A stretch of DNA of 64,000 nt, taken from assembly GCA_023376005.1 (NCBI GenBank), contig CM042141.1, forward strand, positions 94,091,145 through 94,155,144, in the 5' to 3' direction. The DNA is from Doryteuthis pealeii. Its lineage: Eukaryota > Mollusca > Cephalopoda > Myopsida > Loliginidae. Under the pieces are notes generated by a model. It did no database searches. It saw only the letters and a program-made list of their open reading frames with translations, and was not told where the DNA came from. A program made the translations under genes and the position numbers. Below, one piece after another: positions 37,201 to 51,100 of this stretch. The stretch's first letter is position 1. Each line of letters starts with the position of its first letter.

Positions 37201-40200
37201 GCCATCCCCAATAGCGTCGTGAAATGATTGACAAGCTAGTATCATATCACTGATCCTTTACTATGGAATAGAAATTCATTCATTCAATTCATTTCTCTTT
37301 TTCAACTATAAAACATTTTCTAACAACTGACGATCTTGAGCGTTTTTTTTGCTCCAGCATTCTGATCATCGGGCAGTTTTGAGCGCTCTGATAGATAAAG
37401 GGTTAATTCATTCTGACAGTAACTCAATTTGCTTGTATATCAAATCAATTTTCCCCATTGAAACAAACTGAAATATCCTTAATCCATTCCAGCCCCCCCC
37501 TGTATTGTATAAAAACATGATAAAATAGAATGTAATGAATTATGTGCTGTGATATGATTATTTTTTTTTTTATAAATAATATGTTTTCTTTGGCATAATA
37601 AATTTGGAAACTTAAATATTTTTAGTGAACTTATTAACATAGGCGTATCTGAAGCTCGTTTGTGCCTCAAATTTTAGCTCTCAACACAAAGCAAAAAAAT
37701 CAAACGAGTGACAGCTCATAATTCAGAAAACTTCTAAGTTGGGGTACTTGTAAGTTAAAGTACCACTATACTTGGTTATGCATTTATGAATGAAGCTCTC
37801 TCCCTGATATAAGCAAGAATCTCTCTCTCTCTCTCTCTCTCTCTCTCCAGCAACTGTTATGACAGAGTGGCAGCTGGAATGGTGTCTTTTGGACTAATAA
37901 ATCAGGAATGAAACAAAACATCTGGATTATGTTACATCTATGGGCTTCTTGTTTTTTGTTTAACCCATGAAATAATATTATACAAGTCATATAATATAGA
38001 CTATTTGTTTCAGGAGGTCTGCAAAATGCACATGTCATTCAGTGAATGGGCAAGGCACCAATATTATAAAGCCATCTCTTTACATAGATGGTATATATAG
38101 TATGAGCTTATAGCCATGGTTGTATTTCTCAAACTCATCTTAATCTTGTATCTTGTACTTATCTTTTCTGTAGAGTATATCTTGTATAATTTGGTCTGGC
38201 TGAGTATTTATCTTCTTATTCAGGATGGTTCCTTCTTCTTAACTTCTGGGTCATACTGTCTGTGATGTTGTTTTGTTTTTAGTGACAACACAAAACACTT
38301 CTTTAATGAATTTACATTTTATTTAAACTCTCAGATCCATGCTGAGTGGTGAGAGTCTAGCTAACCACTGGCCATTGTGTCTTCAGACAGAAACTGCCTA
38401 TCTAACTAAACTCCTTCCCACGGTTCAAATTCCGAACAGGAAGAGAGGGGTCAAAGTAAGGTTATGAGATGTCCATCAAAATCTCTAAACATTGTTAACT
38501 GTTATGTTTGAATTCAGATAATATTCTCTACACTTATCGTGCATAATTGATAGTACCCCCATCAATTACGCAACAACATTTTTGGTTTCATTTGGTTTCT
38601 ATGTTTAATGAGGGGGTTCATACCTTTTCTCTACACTAACTGTGCATAATTGATAGTAACCCCATCAATAATGCAACACCAAAAGAGAGAGATTTCTTTT
38701 TAGTGGCAAAAGTTAAATTTTCAAAAGAAGTGGAATACAATGTAATATTTTTTATTTCATTTTCATAATTTCATATTTGTTTTTTTTTTCTTTTATTTAA
38801 ACTTTATTATTCCCAACACATCTACACTACCTTCAACCAATGGCTATACTTCATAAAATAAATCATTAAATGAAAAAAATAAATCTAAGAATTTTGACTT
38901 ACCTCTGAGGTTTGGGTGGTAAAGAACTTTGGTACAAAGACGTATTTGAAGTTTGTAAATTTAGACTTGATTGTCTTTTAGATGTGATTGGACTTGGTAC
39001 ACTTGATTGTGTTTTAGATTTGCTTGGACTTGGAAATTTGCTAACAACTGCTGATTTTTTTGCACTGGTTTTTGGTTGTTGTTTTTGTACAGCTTTAACA
39101 GCAGCCATTTTGGCTTGCATCTTTTCAACTGTTTAAAAACAAAAAAGAGGCAGAATAAAAATTACAATTACATCTCAATGTTTATTATATAGACTTAAAA
39201 CTCCATATATTCATATTTGGATTGGCTTGTTTATTGGATTTTACTGCATGTCAACCCTTGTTAGGTTATTTTATGCTTCTCTGAGTGGACCTGAGAGTAA
39301 TAGCGATGAAAGGGTACTCCACACTCCCCAGAGCTACAGAATTGAAGCCTCGCCATTAGATGTAGTTTAACATTATACCCAGGACACTAAGATCCTCAGA
39401 ACATATAGGATAAAAAGGATTGGGGGCTTGCTATAAGGGCAATAGGGTTGGGACAATCTTATAGGTGCTAGGGCTTTATGTAACCAGCCGATTGTTTGGA
39501 GGGGGTCTCTCTGACCACCTCTCAAAGTAAGGGCCAAGGTAGAGTGTTGCATGTCATGGACTGTTCAGCCACCATGGTTCCATCCTTAAGCAGTCACTAC
39601 CCATGGCCAACAGGTGGATTCATTGGGTGTATTTTACCTCTCTGTAGAGGTGCAGTCGGTGTATTCTTCTGACCCAACCAACAGAGCAGTCCATAATTGG
39701 AGGAGTGTGGTGTAGTGGTTAGATTCATAAGAAATGGACACGGTGATCAGAGTTCAAATCCTGGACGAGGCTGTTTGCATTGCACATAGCGCTAATACCC
39801 TTGAGAAAGGTATGCATCCAATTACTCCCCCTCCAGCTATGTCAACCCTTGTTGGGTTATTTTATGCCAAAGATATTATGTTTTATGCATTCTTGATGGG
39901 TATTCAAAATTTAAAAAAAAACTCAATTTGTTTAAACACGTTCTTTCAAACTTATTTTTCTATTTAACCCATAGATGGGACCCTAACAGGTACTACTACT
40001 CAGGGTCAACCTGGACAATCATATAGGTGCTAGGGTTTGATGTGACCAGCTGATTGATCAGAGGGGGTTTCTCTGACTGCCTGTCTAGCCTAAGTAAGGG
40101 CCAAAAACATGGACTGCTCAAACACCAGGATTCTTTACTTAGGTATCATGAGTTGCCAACCCACAGCCAACAGGTGGCCCCATTGAGGAGGTGAGAGTCT

Positions 40201-42683
40201 GATTTGAAAAATTCACAGATGAATGTGCAACATAGTATGAATCAGGAACTTTTGCTTTATGAGTTTGAACTGTGCCATAACGCCTTGTAAGCAGGTAAAA
40301 ACATTTGTTGTTGTATGAAAGGTTAAGGCACAGTTTCTCCCAATACAGTAACCAGATGGTTCAAGAAATGTTACTTGTGTTGCAAGTACCTTGACAATCA
40401 TTCAAGGACAAAAAGGCCTAAAAGTGGGAATTCTGAGGCTGTGTTCCAAGCCACAGGGGCAAATTCGGTGAGTAACAGGCAAACTCAGCATCTCACTGTC
40501 CAGTATGATTCATTATTTTCAGGATCTCGGCAAAAGCATATGGAACTGCTAAATTATGCTTCATGTTGCCAAAATATTGCAAAACTTTTGACTCATTCTA
40601 GTATTATTGAACAGAAAATGTTTTTCTCAATATTGCAGCATAATTTCTGATAATTTATTCCAGATTATCTTTATTTAAAATAGAAAATTTATTTTGTAAT
40701 CATTTTGTAATCATTTTTGTAATAATTTACAAAAGAAAAAGAAACAGCAACATAGATTTTGAGGGTATTGGAATTAGTGGGTATTAGTTTGCAACCAACA
40801 CTAAGTCCTTTATAATTGGATGCACTAACACTGAACATTCACTAAGGAAAGCTGAACAACTTGTATGAACAATGCATATATGAATGCTTAATATACATAA
40901 CATGTAATAACAACATAATATATATGTCCCAAACAGATTAATTGTATATGATGTATAATGAACAGAGTGTAATGAAAAAATACTAAAGTGGTTAGAAAAG
41001 ATTTATTGTGTCTTGCATAGATTTTATAACAAGGTGCACTAAATGCTCAGCTGAAATTGGAAACTCATTGTCTCTATTCTGTTCTATGACGAATGTTATA
41101 TGTTTGAAAACCTGGAGACAAAAGAGAAAATGTGAAAAGGATGAATTATCTGGTGACCAATGGACACATGACGTAGGAAGCCACTCCGACCATCTAAGGG
41201 AAGATAATTATTTCTGTCTACCGACAGGGGAATAGCTTTTTTCTCATTATAAAATTTAATTTCACTGTACCTATTATTTTTCTTCACAAATTCTTCAAAT
41301 TAATTTCTATCCAATAACAATTAAAGAAAAATTATCAATTGTTACTATAGAGTAAACATGAAAGAGAAGCTCTGCTTTTTAAAAAAGGAATTAAACATTT
41401 GCTATGAAAAATAGGCTAATCGAAATGATACAAAAAATTATATCAAAATGTTTTTTTTTAAAAAAGAATTGTTTTGAAAGAAAATTTTACCAGTTTCGGA
41501 TGCCAGTTTCTTTTTGGCCGTAGTCTCTGCTAATTGGTTTAAATATTGTCGTTCTTTTTCAAAATTGGGAAACCTCTGAAAGGAGATAACAAAAGTGATA
41601 AGTTTAGGATTGATCTGTGGTTTTTTATCTAATTGAAACTTCAGAATAATATTAATTAATATTGACTTACATCAAATTTAAATGTATTTACAGTAATACC
41701 TCAATCTACATCATTAATTGGTTCTAGAGGACACAACTTAAGTTGAAAAATCACTTCAGTCAAAATAGCTATTATTAAGATGCAATTATCCGACCTAGGC
41801 CTAGCCTAACCTAGTTTTTTTTATGTTAGCCTACATAAGTATTAATTTTCGGTAAATTATTAAACCTACTGGTAGCCTAGCTTGGTTTTTTTATGCTAGC
41901 CTACATAATCGGTAAATTTTGGTAAATTATAAAGCTTAGCCTAGGCTAGCCTAGGTTGTTTTACCATAAAACTAACTTTTAATGCTTATGTTTTTAAATA
42001 AATTTTGTCTCTTTTATCATGTATACTGTATTTTATGATTTTGTTATTATTCTCTAAACATTATATGTATTTATCTCTATTTTCATTTACTTGTTGGGTA
42101 CAAAAATAAGTGTAAACAATTGATACAACCCAGAATTAATGGTACCATACGGTATAAATGATACAGCTGTTTTTACAGATGACGCAAATATCATAATATT
42201 CTAAATAGTTTTTAATATTTCAATATTTTTGAAATGCAACATATCTTCAAAAATGACATGTCGTAACAACAAAAATAGAGGTATGACAGTATTTACTCAT
42301 GACGTCTGCTACAAATAGGATGTGATCCAAGATCAATTTTTAAGTGGGTTACAACGGGTTTGAATTCAGAGTTTTTCTCCAAGACCAGGTTTGGTTTCTT
42401 TGTTTAATGACATATCAACCTTTATTGGTTATTTAATGCCAAAGTCATCCTTGTAGATTATTATAAACAATAGTTTAGACAAATAATAAGGAGTCTTGAT
42501 AATGATAGTATAGACAAATAATAAACAGCCTTCAGAAAAGAACTGAAAGTACTTGGTTTACTGATAATAACTATTTCGGACAACTCATTAACACCTTTCA
42601 AGATGATAACATAAAAAAATTGTAAGAAAAAGAAAAAACTTGAAAATGATAAGGATTCCATTATTTTTAAGCAAATTTGTTTG

Positions 42684-42747
<64 letters not shown>

Positions 42748-43003
42748 TGTACAGAAATAACCTACTCGAGTTTCACCATAAGGATCTTCAGGGTTAAATC
42801 CACTGAATTAAACAAGATATTAATTAATTAATTACAATTAACTGCGGGAGTTCATATTATAATTTTGACTGTTGAAAACAGTTTCACAGTTAATGAACGC
42901 TGTTGCGTCCTTTTGATAAGTTGAACGACAATCAATGTGTTGTAAATGTAGATGTTAATATGAAATATTTAAAAACATATATATATATATATATTTTTTT
43001 TTA

Positions 43004-43048
<45 letters not shown>

Positions 43049-46000
43049 CAGAATTATTTTTTTATTTCTAAACAATTGTTACAAAAGCCAAAAATAAGTT
43101 TAAAGTCAGTTCAGTCTGTAATGTGAATGTCATTTGTGTTAAACGAAAGGAATTAATAATTCTTTTTCACTGCCTTTCCATATGTCAGAATAAATAGGTT
43201 ACAAGCTGTTTCTTCTTTTTCAATTATCAGCCAATGTTTTCTTCCTTTTATACAAAAGACTAAAAACTATAAAAGAAAGTCAAAGTGGATGTATTATTTA
43301 GAAAGAAATTGACAAGCATTCTGAACTAGAATAAAATATAACAGAAAATACAGCGTTCCCAAAAGTCTGTGCGCACTTTAAAGTTATGAATTTTTGAAAG
43401 TGCACACAGATTTTATGGTCACCCTGTATAAGTGTAACCTTTTGTGTACATAATTCATTATCTTTCAAACTTAGTCATCTTACATAAAAGATCATACAAA
43501 AAATTACTTGTAAAATCTCAAAATATCTGCAAAATTTTGAGTAAAATGAACTCAGTTATTGACTTTTGAATGGTGTAGATCAGTGGTTATCAACCAGGGG
43601 TCATATGCCCCCTGGGACCATATAACATTTTCTTTGATCCCAGCAAGCAAAAAATATTTAATTATGAAAATACAATAGGACATTTAAACATTGAATGGCT
43701 ACTGGGGGTGGGGGGCACCAGTGTAAAATAAGAATTAAAGGGGTCCATAGGTAAAAAAAAAATGGTTGAGAACCACTGCTATAGATAATAGACATAAATA
43801 GAGAGAGAGAGAAAAGAATATTGAAATATTAGATTTAATAAGGTTATTTTTGTGCTTGCTTGTCTAATACAAGTTTGATAAATCCATATAATCACAATTA
43901 AATAAACTCAATACTTTACCTTGGATTTAGACAATCTTTCCTTCTTCATGATGGATAGTTTATCAGACAAGGTCTTTTTTGATATTTGTTTGGTGCCCTA
44001 AATAATGAAACAATAATAATAGTACAACATTTTTTATTGTAATCCAAAAAATAACTTAGATGTAAATTTTTTTGTATCTATTCCTAATTAATTGTTATTT
44101 TCATTGATTATTAATAAGCACATTTTTCATTTTGTATATGTGGAAATTTGATGAATGAATATATATAAGAAATAAATCTTAGAATGACATACTTTATTTG
44201 AATTAGTCATATACTTAGAAGCTAGGATCATTTGAGTTTTATTGTTTATGTTTTTGGGATAGAAAAATCTATAATAATGAAAAACAAGTAAAAAAATATC
44301 TTTATTTGTATTTTTTGATTGAATTTACCCACTTCCACCACAGTGACAGGACATGACACAAGCTCAGTTTAATTAGGGGACCCTCCCAGGAAGTGACCCT
44401 CCTGAGTATGCAGTAGCAATACTAGTGTTGTATATTGATAATCACTGTCGTTTTTGGGACGGTTAGTGTAGAGTTAGATTTTGCATTCAAAGTCGTTGAA
44501 ATTCAAAATCTGTAGGGTTAGATGATTGACATTTAGTGACATCAAGTTGACCCAACTTTCTGCTGCTGGGAAACTGTGGAAAATAAGTAGTTAGTTTAGT
44601 CAGTCAAGCCAGAGACCTCCTAATGTAAAGATGGGCTCCGCTTTGCTCCAAAGCGGTTGAGAAAGTTTTGGTTCTGGATAAAAATGTGATCACAGAATAC
44701 AAGCCTTGGTTATCTCTATATGAACTAAATGGCAGCCTTGGTGACATGAAGTCAGGCCAGTATCTTATAGCCAGACCAGACCAGTTAGAAGAAATGTCTC
44801 GGCTATATAAGAAACAACTACAGAAGAAATAAGGTAGTAGCCAGCTACTCAAGTAAGCAGAAAGATTTGGGTGTGGGAGCATAACTACGGATGCTCTCTT
44901 ATCTCATCTCCTAATACTAATAGAAGAACACTACATTTATATACCCAGAATAAGGGGTATGTAACACTAGTATTCTTAGCCTTATAGACATTCCCTCTTA
45001 AGAAGGTATCTCAAGCTTTGTACAATGAACCTGATTAATACCCCCTTTTAGATGAAGCAGACAAGTGCTGCCTAAAGTAACAACTAAACTGGTATTGTTA
45101 CATAATAAATGGAGGTAGCCTATTCATCTTGTAATATAGTGCAGAATTTGAAATTAGCGTTTAACTGCAAGAATCCATGGAAAATCCCCAGGGTTTTTAT
45201 TGACAGGCTTTCACCCCTGATTTGATGTGTGGCAGGATATTCTCATTGGCTGAGAATGTCATGTGATTAAGCAACTGTGGGAAAGTTGTGGACTGAGGTT
45301 GAACATGGCCTTTTGGCTAAATGTGTAATCACATGCCCTGCTGAAATCTTCTCCATTTGCATTAAAATATGGTGTCTTCAATAATAAAGATGTCTCAGCA
45401 TTCCTAATTACTAACAAAATGGATGTGGAGAGATACGACCCAAGATACACCCGAGACAACCCAAGATGACCCAGATGAAGAAGAACCCCAGAGAACTTAA
45501 GATGAGACCAGAGATAAGAAGGTTAGAAGACTTAGAAGAAGAAGCAGATAACATAATAAGAAATAATTATAAGACTATTCAATAGTATATTTTCACCAGA
45601 ACCACACAGCTGAGTAAGTTTTTAGTTATTCTGACAGTGTTTGTTTGTGTATGTGAGTATACATATAAAATAAAATGGTGTTTTTCCATCCTAGAGATAT
45701 CTAATAGGCATATTCAACTTGCAAAATCAAGCATCATCACAAACTTTGAATGAAAAAATTGAATCAATTTCATTTTCAAAAGGTGTGTAAGAAAACTAAA
45801 TATTTTTACTGTAGGAGGGTAAAATTCAATTTTACCCTCCTCTCCCAACCAGCACTCCTCTTCCATCAAACACCTAGCATCTTCTCAGCTTCCTCTAAAT
45901 TCCCCCCCCCCCATCCCACTTTATATCATGTTATTCTCATTTCATCAATTCTTCCCTAACCTCCCTACCCCTCAATTCCACTAACTCACTTTCTCTTCTA

Positions 46001-46141
46001 TAAACACAAATGTACGTATTTTGCTTTGAATAAAAAGTCAGATCGACTGAGGAAATTCTTTGCGTCAGAAGGACGAAATATTTCTCCCCTACTTGGACTT
46101 GTTTGAGTCATCATTTTTGTTCATTTTTCCTTTTACCTCAC

Positions 46142-46186
<45 letters not shown>

Positions 46187-47488
46187 TATTGACCACAAGT
46201 TTTTGATCACCATGAATTATTTCTCTAAGTTCCTAATCAAGGCTAATTATGTATATTTGGATAAATGTGTCCATGCAGACGTTTATATGAATTCAAACAA
46301 GATAATGATTTAAAACATAATTAAAAACTTTTAAAATTATCTAAAATGAAAGGAAGATAAAAGAAATTTGTAAATGATGACTTGGCCACTTCAATCTCCA
46401 GATTTTATACCAACTGAACGAGTCGGGAATTGATTGTAAAGTTCAAAGTGGCCTAAGAATAAGCAAGAGTTGTTCACACATTTAAAAACTGTTTGGAAAT
46501 CACTAGAAAGAATGCCAAGAATTTGCTTTGCATTCAGAAATGCTTCGACTGGATTCTTTGATGAAAAATATAAATTTGCTTTATTTGAAATTATAATTAT
46601 TTCTTCGGAATTTTTTAGATAAGGTTTCATAATTAGTATTATTTGGATTATTCAGACTATTGTCCTCATCTTCATTGTTATCTGTACAACGTTTTGGCCA
46701 ATGTGCCCTTTGGCCTTCTTCAGGTATTTCTTGTCGGACTCGGGAACCTTCTTTTTGGACTTTGTGGACTGAATAAAGGGTTAGGTTCAAAGTTTCATGA
46801 TGGCTCCCGATTATGACAAGAAGGTTCCCGAGTTTGAATAGAAGGTTCCCGAGTCTGACAAGAAATATCTGAAGAAGGCTGAAGGGCACATCAGACAAAA
46901 CATTGTACAGATAACAATGAAGATGAGGACAATAGTCCAAATAATCCAAATAATACTAGAAATTATAATTATTTTATATTCATGTTAAGGTAGTGTGGAC
47001 ATGGAGTCAACAGTGCCTGGTTACTGACAGTTTCTTGCCTATGCGATCTTCAGAATAAGTGAGGAATTTGAGTCAGTGGTTGAGTTATATACATTGTGGC
47101 TTGGGCAAAGAGGGGAGTGGATTTTGATTGGTTGTTTGTTATGTGTAGCACAAATTAAATCAGATATACAATTGTTTAATTAGGGAGAGTGTTTAATTAA
47201 TTAGTAATTTAATAATTGTCTATCTAGCTAAACTTCATGCAATAGATAGCAACTGACCAATCAAAATCCACTCTCCTCCTCCTCCCCTCCCTTCATTAAA
47301 GGAACAAACCACAGCGTATATAACTCTACCGCTGAATTAAATTTCCTCACTTGGTCTGAAGATTGCATAAGCAACTGTCAGTAACCAGGTGCTGTTGACT
47401 TCATGTCCCCACTATCTTTATCTTAAATATAAATGTTCTATTAATGATATTGAGCACTGTTTACTTATAAATATACCATACATATTAT

Positions 47489-47527
<39 letters not shown>

Positions 47528-48133
47528 TCAATGGAATTGGGCTGTTAACAGAAAGTATTTTTTTTTAAATGGAAGAGATAGAAATAAACACATCAATTAA
47601 AGAGGGTCATTAGTTTTGTAATAACAATCTGGATGCCAGAATACTAAATCATATTTTTCTATTGAGAAAATATAATCTACTAGCAGTTGCTCATTATTAA
47701 AAAGTTAAAAATAAATCTCTTATCTATATTTATATATAGATTAATAAACATTCTTTTTCTACACATTTGTTTTATTATCTTTTATATTTATATATTTTTG
47801 TTTTTAAGTTGTTTATTTTTATTATTCTATTTTTTTTGTTTTATTTGTCTTTTATTTGATTTTTATTGTTTTATCCTTTATTAATTTTTTTTTTCAATCA
47901 TTTCTTAATTAATTTTTCAATATATCATTGATTTATACCCTTGTTATATTTTTATTTTATCTTTTCTTATGGAAAATGAAGAATGAAGAATAAAAAAATG
48001 TTTAACACCTCAGACAAAAATAGGGTGTGGATTTTATTGAATTTTGGTCTTTGCTGGTCTCCACTAATTTTCCTTTATAAAAGGATGTGACCTCAGTTGT
48101 TGTACATACAGATACACAGACAGGCAGAATCTT

Positions 48134-48176
<43 letters not shown>

Positions 48177-51100
48177 TGGGTATCTGTATGTACAATGACT
48201 GAGTACACATCCTATATATATATAATCATTGCCAGTTAAAATAAGAACAAAACAAACAAAAAACACACACACACACACATACATATCAATTTAGATATTG
48301 AAAAAGATCACCACAATCCCTCCCGCCAAAAAAAAAAAGAAAGAAATCTGTTCATGTTGGTTGGTTGGTTGTCTCCCTATAATTAAACTCGTTTATTTCT
48401 AGTGTTTACAGTTATTTTAAAATGATAATATGGTAAAGCAAATATTAAGGTTTTAGATCCTTTTGCAGACACAAATATTTTCATAGTTAAACTGAATATC
48501 TGACAAATTGATAACAAACCTGTGGCAATCCAATTTTCTCGAGTTTTTCAGAAAGAAGGTTAGCCATTTCAATCCTCATTTCTTGTTTGATCTTTGTGTT
48601 GTGAGTAACCTGTTGGTAAACTTGCTGCATTCTTTCAGTTAACGATCTATAAAGAACAATATATCATCTGTTAGTAAAAAAAATTACTATCTTCAATTTT
48701 AGATATCAAATCAAAATGGCATTTTAATAAGTAGTATTTCTTTTTGTTGAAATTATAAACCTCTCAGTTGAATAGTAAAATATTATTTTAATCTATTCTT
48801 TCACATTGCAACTTCACAATTTGCTTAGGTTATTTATTATATCTGAAAAATAATATAAAAATTGAATTAAAAACAAGAAAGTTTTTAATCTTTTAAATGG
48901 TTCAGTATTTTGTGGACCACCGTGTATAAAGATTTCTTTCACCTTATAATGTAGCTTCTTTCTTTTCTTTTCTATCCTCTTACTTTTTCTAGAGAGAGTA
49001 GGTATTTTTACAAAAACATTAAAGTTTTGATACAAATTTGTTAAATTACTTGCCCAGTAGTGCTCATTGTAGTTTCCATGGTATGTTCAACTGAAAAACA
49101 AAAAAACAAGTAGAGATATAACATTACACAAGACAAATGTTAAAAATAAAACATGATAATTTCATGAATTAATAGATGATACATGATTAACTGAATAAAT
49201 TTTAGTTCCTTCAAAGATACAAGAAAATACTATACAAAGTAGATATTTTTAATTTTTTAAATCCTTTTCTTAAATATGTTATATATCTACTTGCTTTTGA
49301 TAATTATTTTTGATAATTTAAAGAAAATGATTTTAAAGATTGAAAAGTCTATTCTATATATTTTTCTGTATCTTTGAAGGAAATAAAATCTATTCAGCTA
49401 ATCATGTAAGTAAAAAGTCAGTAACGTAGGTAGAATGGCCTATTGTCTGTATCAGCTGGATAGTAAGAAAGTCTGTTCTCTTTTCACGAGTGCTAGACCA
49501 GAAGATTGTTTTTGTGTCAGAGGTGGAACACCACACCTACCATCAGCCCTCCAGTTTACCACACAGATCCAAGCTGTGCTACTCATGCACTAAGTTGGTG
49601 AGGGCTGGTATCAAACCCAGAACCTTGTGGTTCTTACTGAGCTAAACCAACTAATAATGTATCATCTATTACTTCATGAAATTATCATTTTTTTTTTAAT
49701 TAAAAGAAAAGAAAAAAATGGTTTTAAATTTTTAGTAAGAACAGAAGTGTAAGTCTAGAAAAAAACCTTTGTTTCTATTGTATAGACATTCAAATAAAAA
49801 CCTTCAATTTTCCTTTCTTAAAAGTAAAAGTAGGTTACAGTTAATATACTGAAAAATGATCAATATAAAATTTGTGAATGGGAATATTGATTTACTAAAA
49901 TGTTACAGCTGGAAGAATCAATTGCTTATATATTATAATATTCAGTGGTAACTGATTTTAGAGAAATATTGTTAAATATTGTTTGTCTTATTATTATGCT
50001 ACTTTTAATTACAAACTAGAGATTCAAAAATCTGCTGCAAGTCATTAACAATAGAATTAGAAAATGTGAAGTCTTTTGTCTTTTAATTGAAATTTAACGA
50101 ATTTTATTCAAAATGTTTAGAGTATTTTTTTTCTCTGTTTGGTTACAACATTCACTCTGGGTCAGTTGAGCCAGCTCCAACCAATGAATTCATCTGTGGT
50201 GAATTCATGGAAGAAGTAACAAGGGAATATGAGATTCACAAGCGGTCCCCAAATCCCACATGAATATCCTGGTCATGTGGAAGGAGATGCCTTTTTGCCG
50301 CAGATTTTCCACAGACGCAGTAACAAGTACGCCGAAAGCCATTGATTCCTGACAGTGATAGAGATGCCCTTTGGATTTCAGCCAGAGCCCCTTTGGCCGA
50401 GTTGTGGCCCTAATACCACTGGGTTCCAGACCTGTCCACCTTGGGTGACCCTACCCACCATTCATCGCTCTGACACGACTAAGTTTACACGGTCCTGTCA
50501 TGATGAGGAGGGGTTGGAGTTTAGAAATAATGTGCAAGATGGCCATTGAGCAAAGAGGTTCTTCCGCTCTTTTACAGGTCTTTACTACCTGTTTTATAGT
50601 CTGATCATCAGTGACTAAACCAGTAACTCTGCAGATTTATCTGGTGAGGAGAGTGGCTAGACACCCTGCAGAATGATTAGAGTATTTATCTTAATATCAA
50701 AATGTCTTTCTTAAAAGGTTATAAGTATTGCAAATAAACAGGATATAAAGATAGATGAATAGGCATGAAGTAGAAAGAGAAAAGCAATCATGAACAGACA
50801 AAGACAAAGCAAAAGAATCTTGAACAAAAAGACGGACAAAAGAGAGAAAAAAAAATGACAGAGTAGGTATTTACCCAATACATCTGCCATGGGTAGGATG
50901 TGACACAAGATCACAAGTATGGGGTATCCAGTGAGGATTAAACTTGCTTTTCAGTAGTAATGGATCAGTGAGACTATCTTGCTAAGCATTACACCATGAT
51001 GGGGCACCTTAAACTGACAGAGTATGAGAAAAGTCTTAGGATAAGTATAATTCATATTTGTATTAACGTGTATGCACATTCACCCAAACCTTCCACCATT

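Larger units (their letters stand above)
27636..37910. repeat. Large direct repeat, copy C (deletion-rich left part, clean right part)
   Basis: It matches A 11,107-21,650 and then continues into unique sequence. The left part (27.6 to about 33.2 kb) is deletion-rich. From about 35 kb on it is cleaner and carries the only intact exon 13. Confidence 0.88.

Noticed and set aside
11107..37910. True recent tandem triplication of part of DZIP1
   Set aside because: Differences are mainly one-base indels with opposite bias in two copies, and intact exons are split between copies. Kept only as the alternative in the findings.
47687..47884. 65-codon hydrophobic plus-strand frame
   Set aside because: Very T-rich low-complexity DNA; translation gives only Phe/Leu/Ile/Tyr with no conserved pattern.
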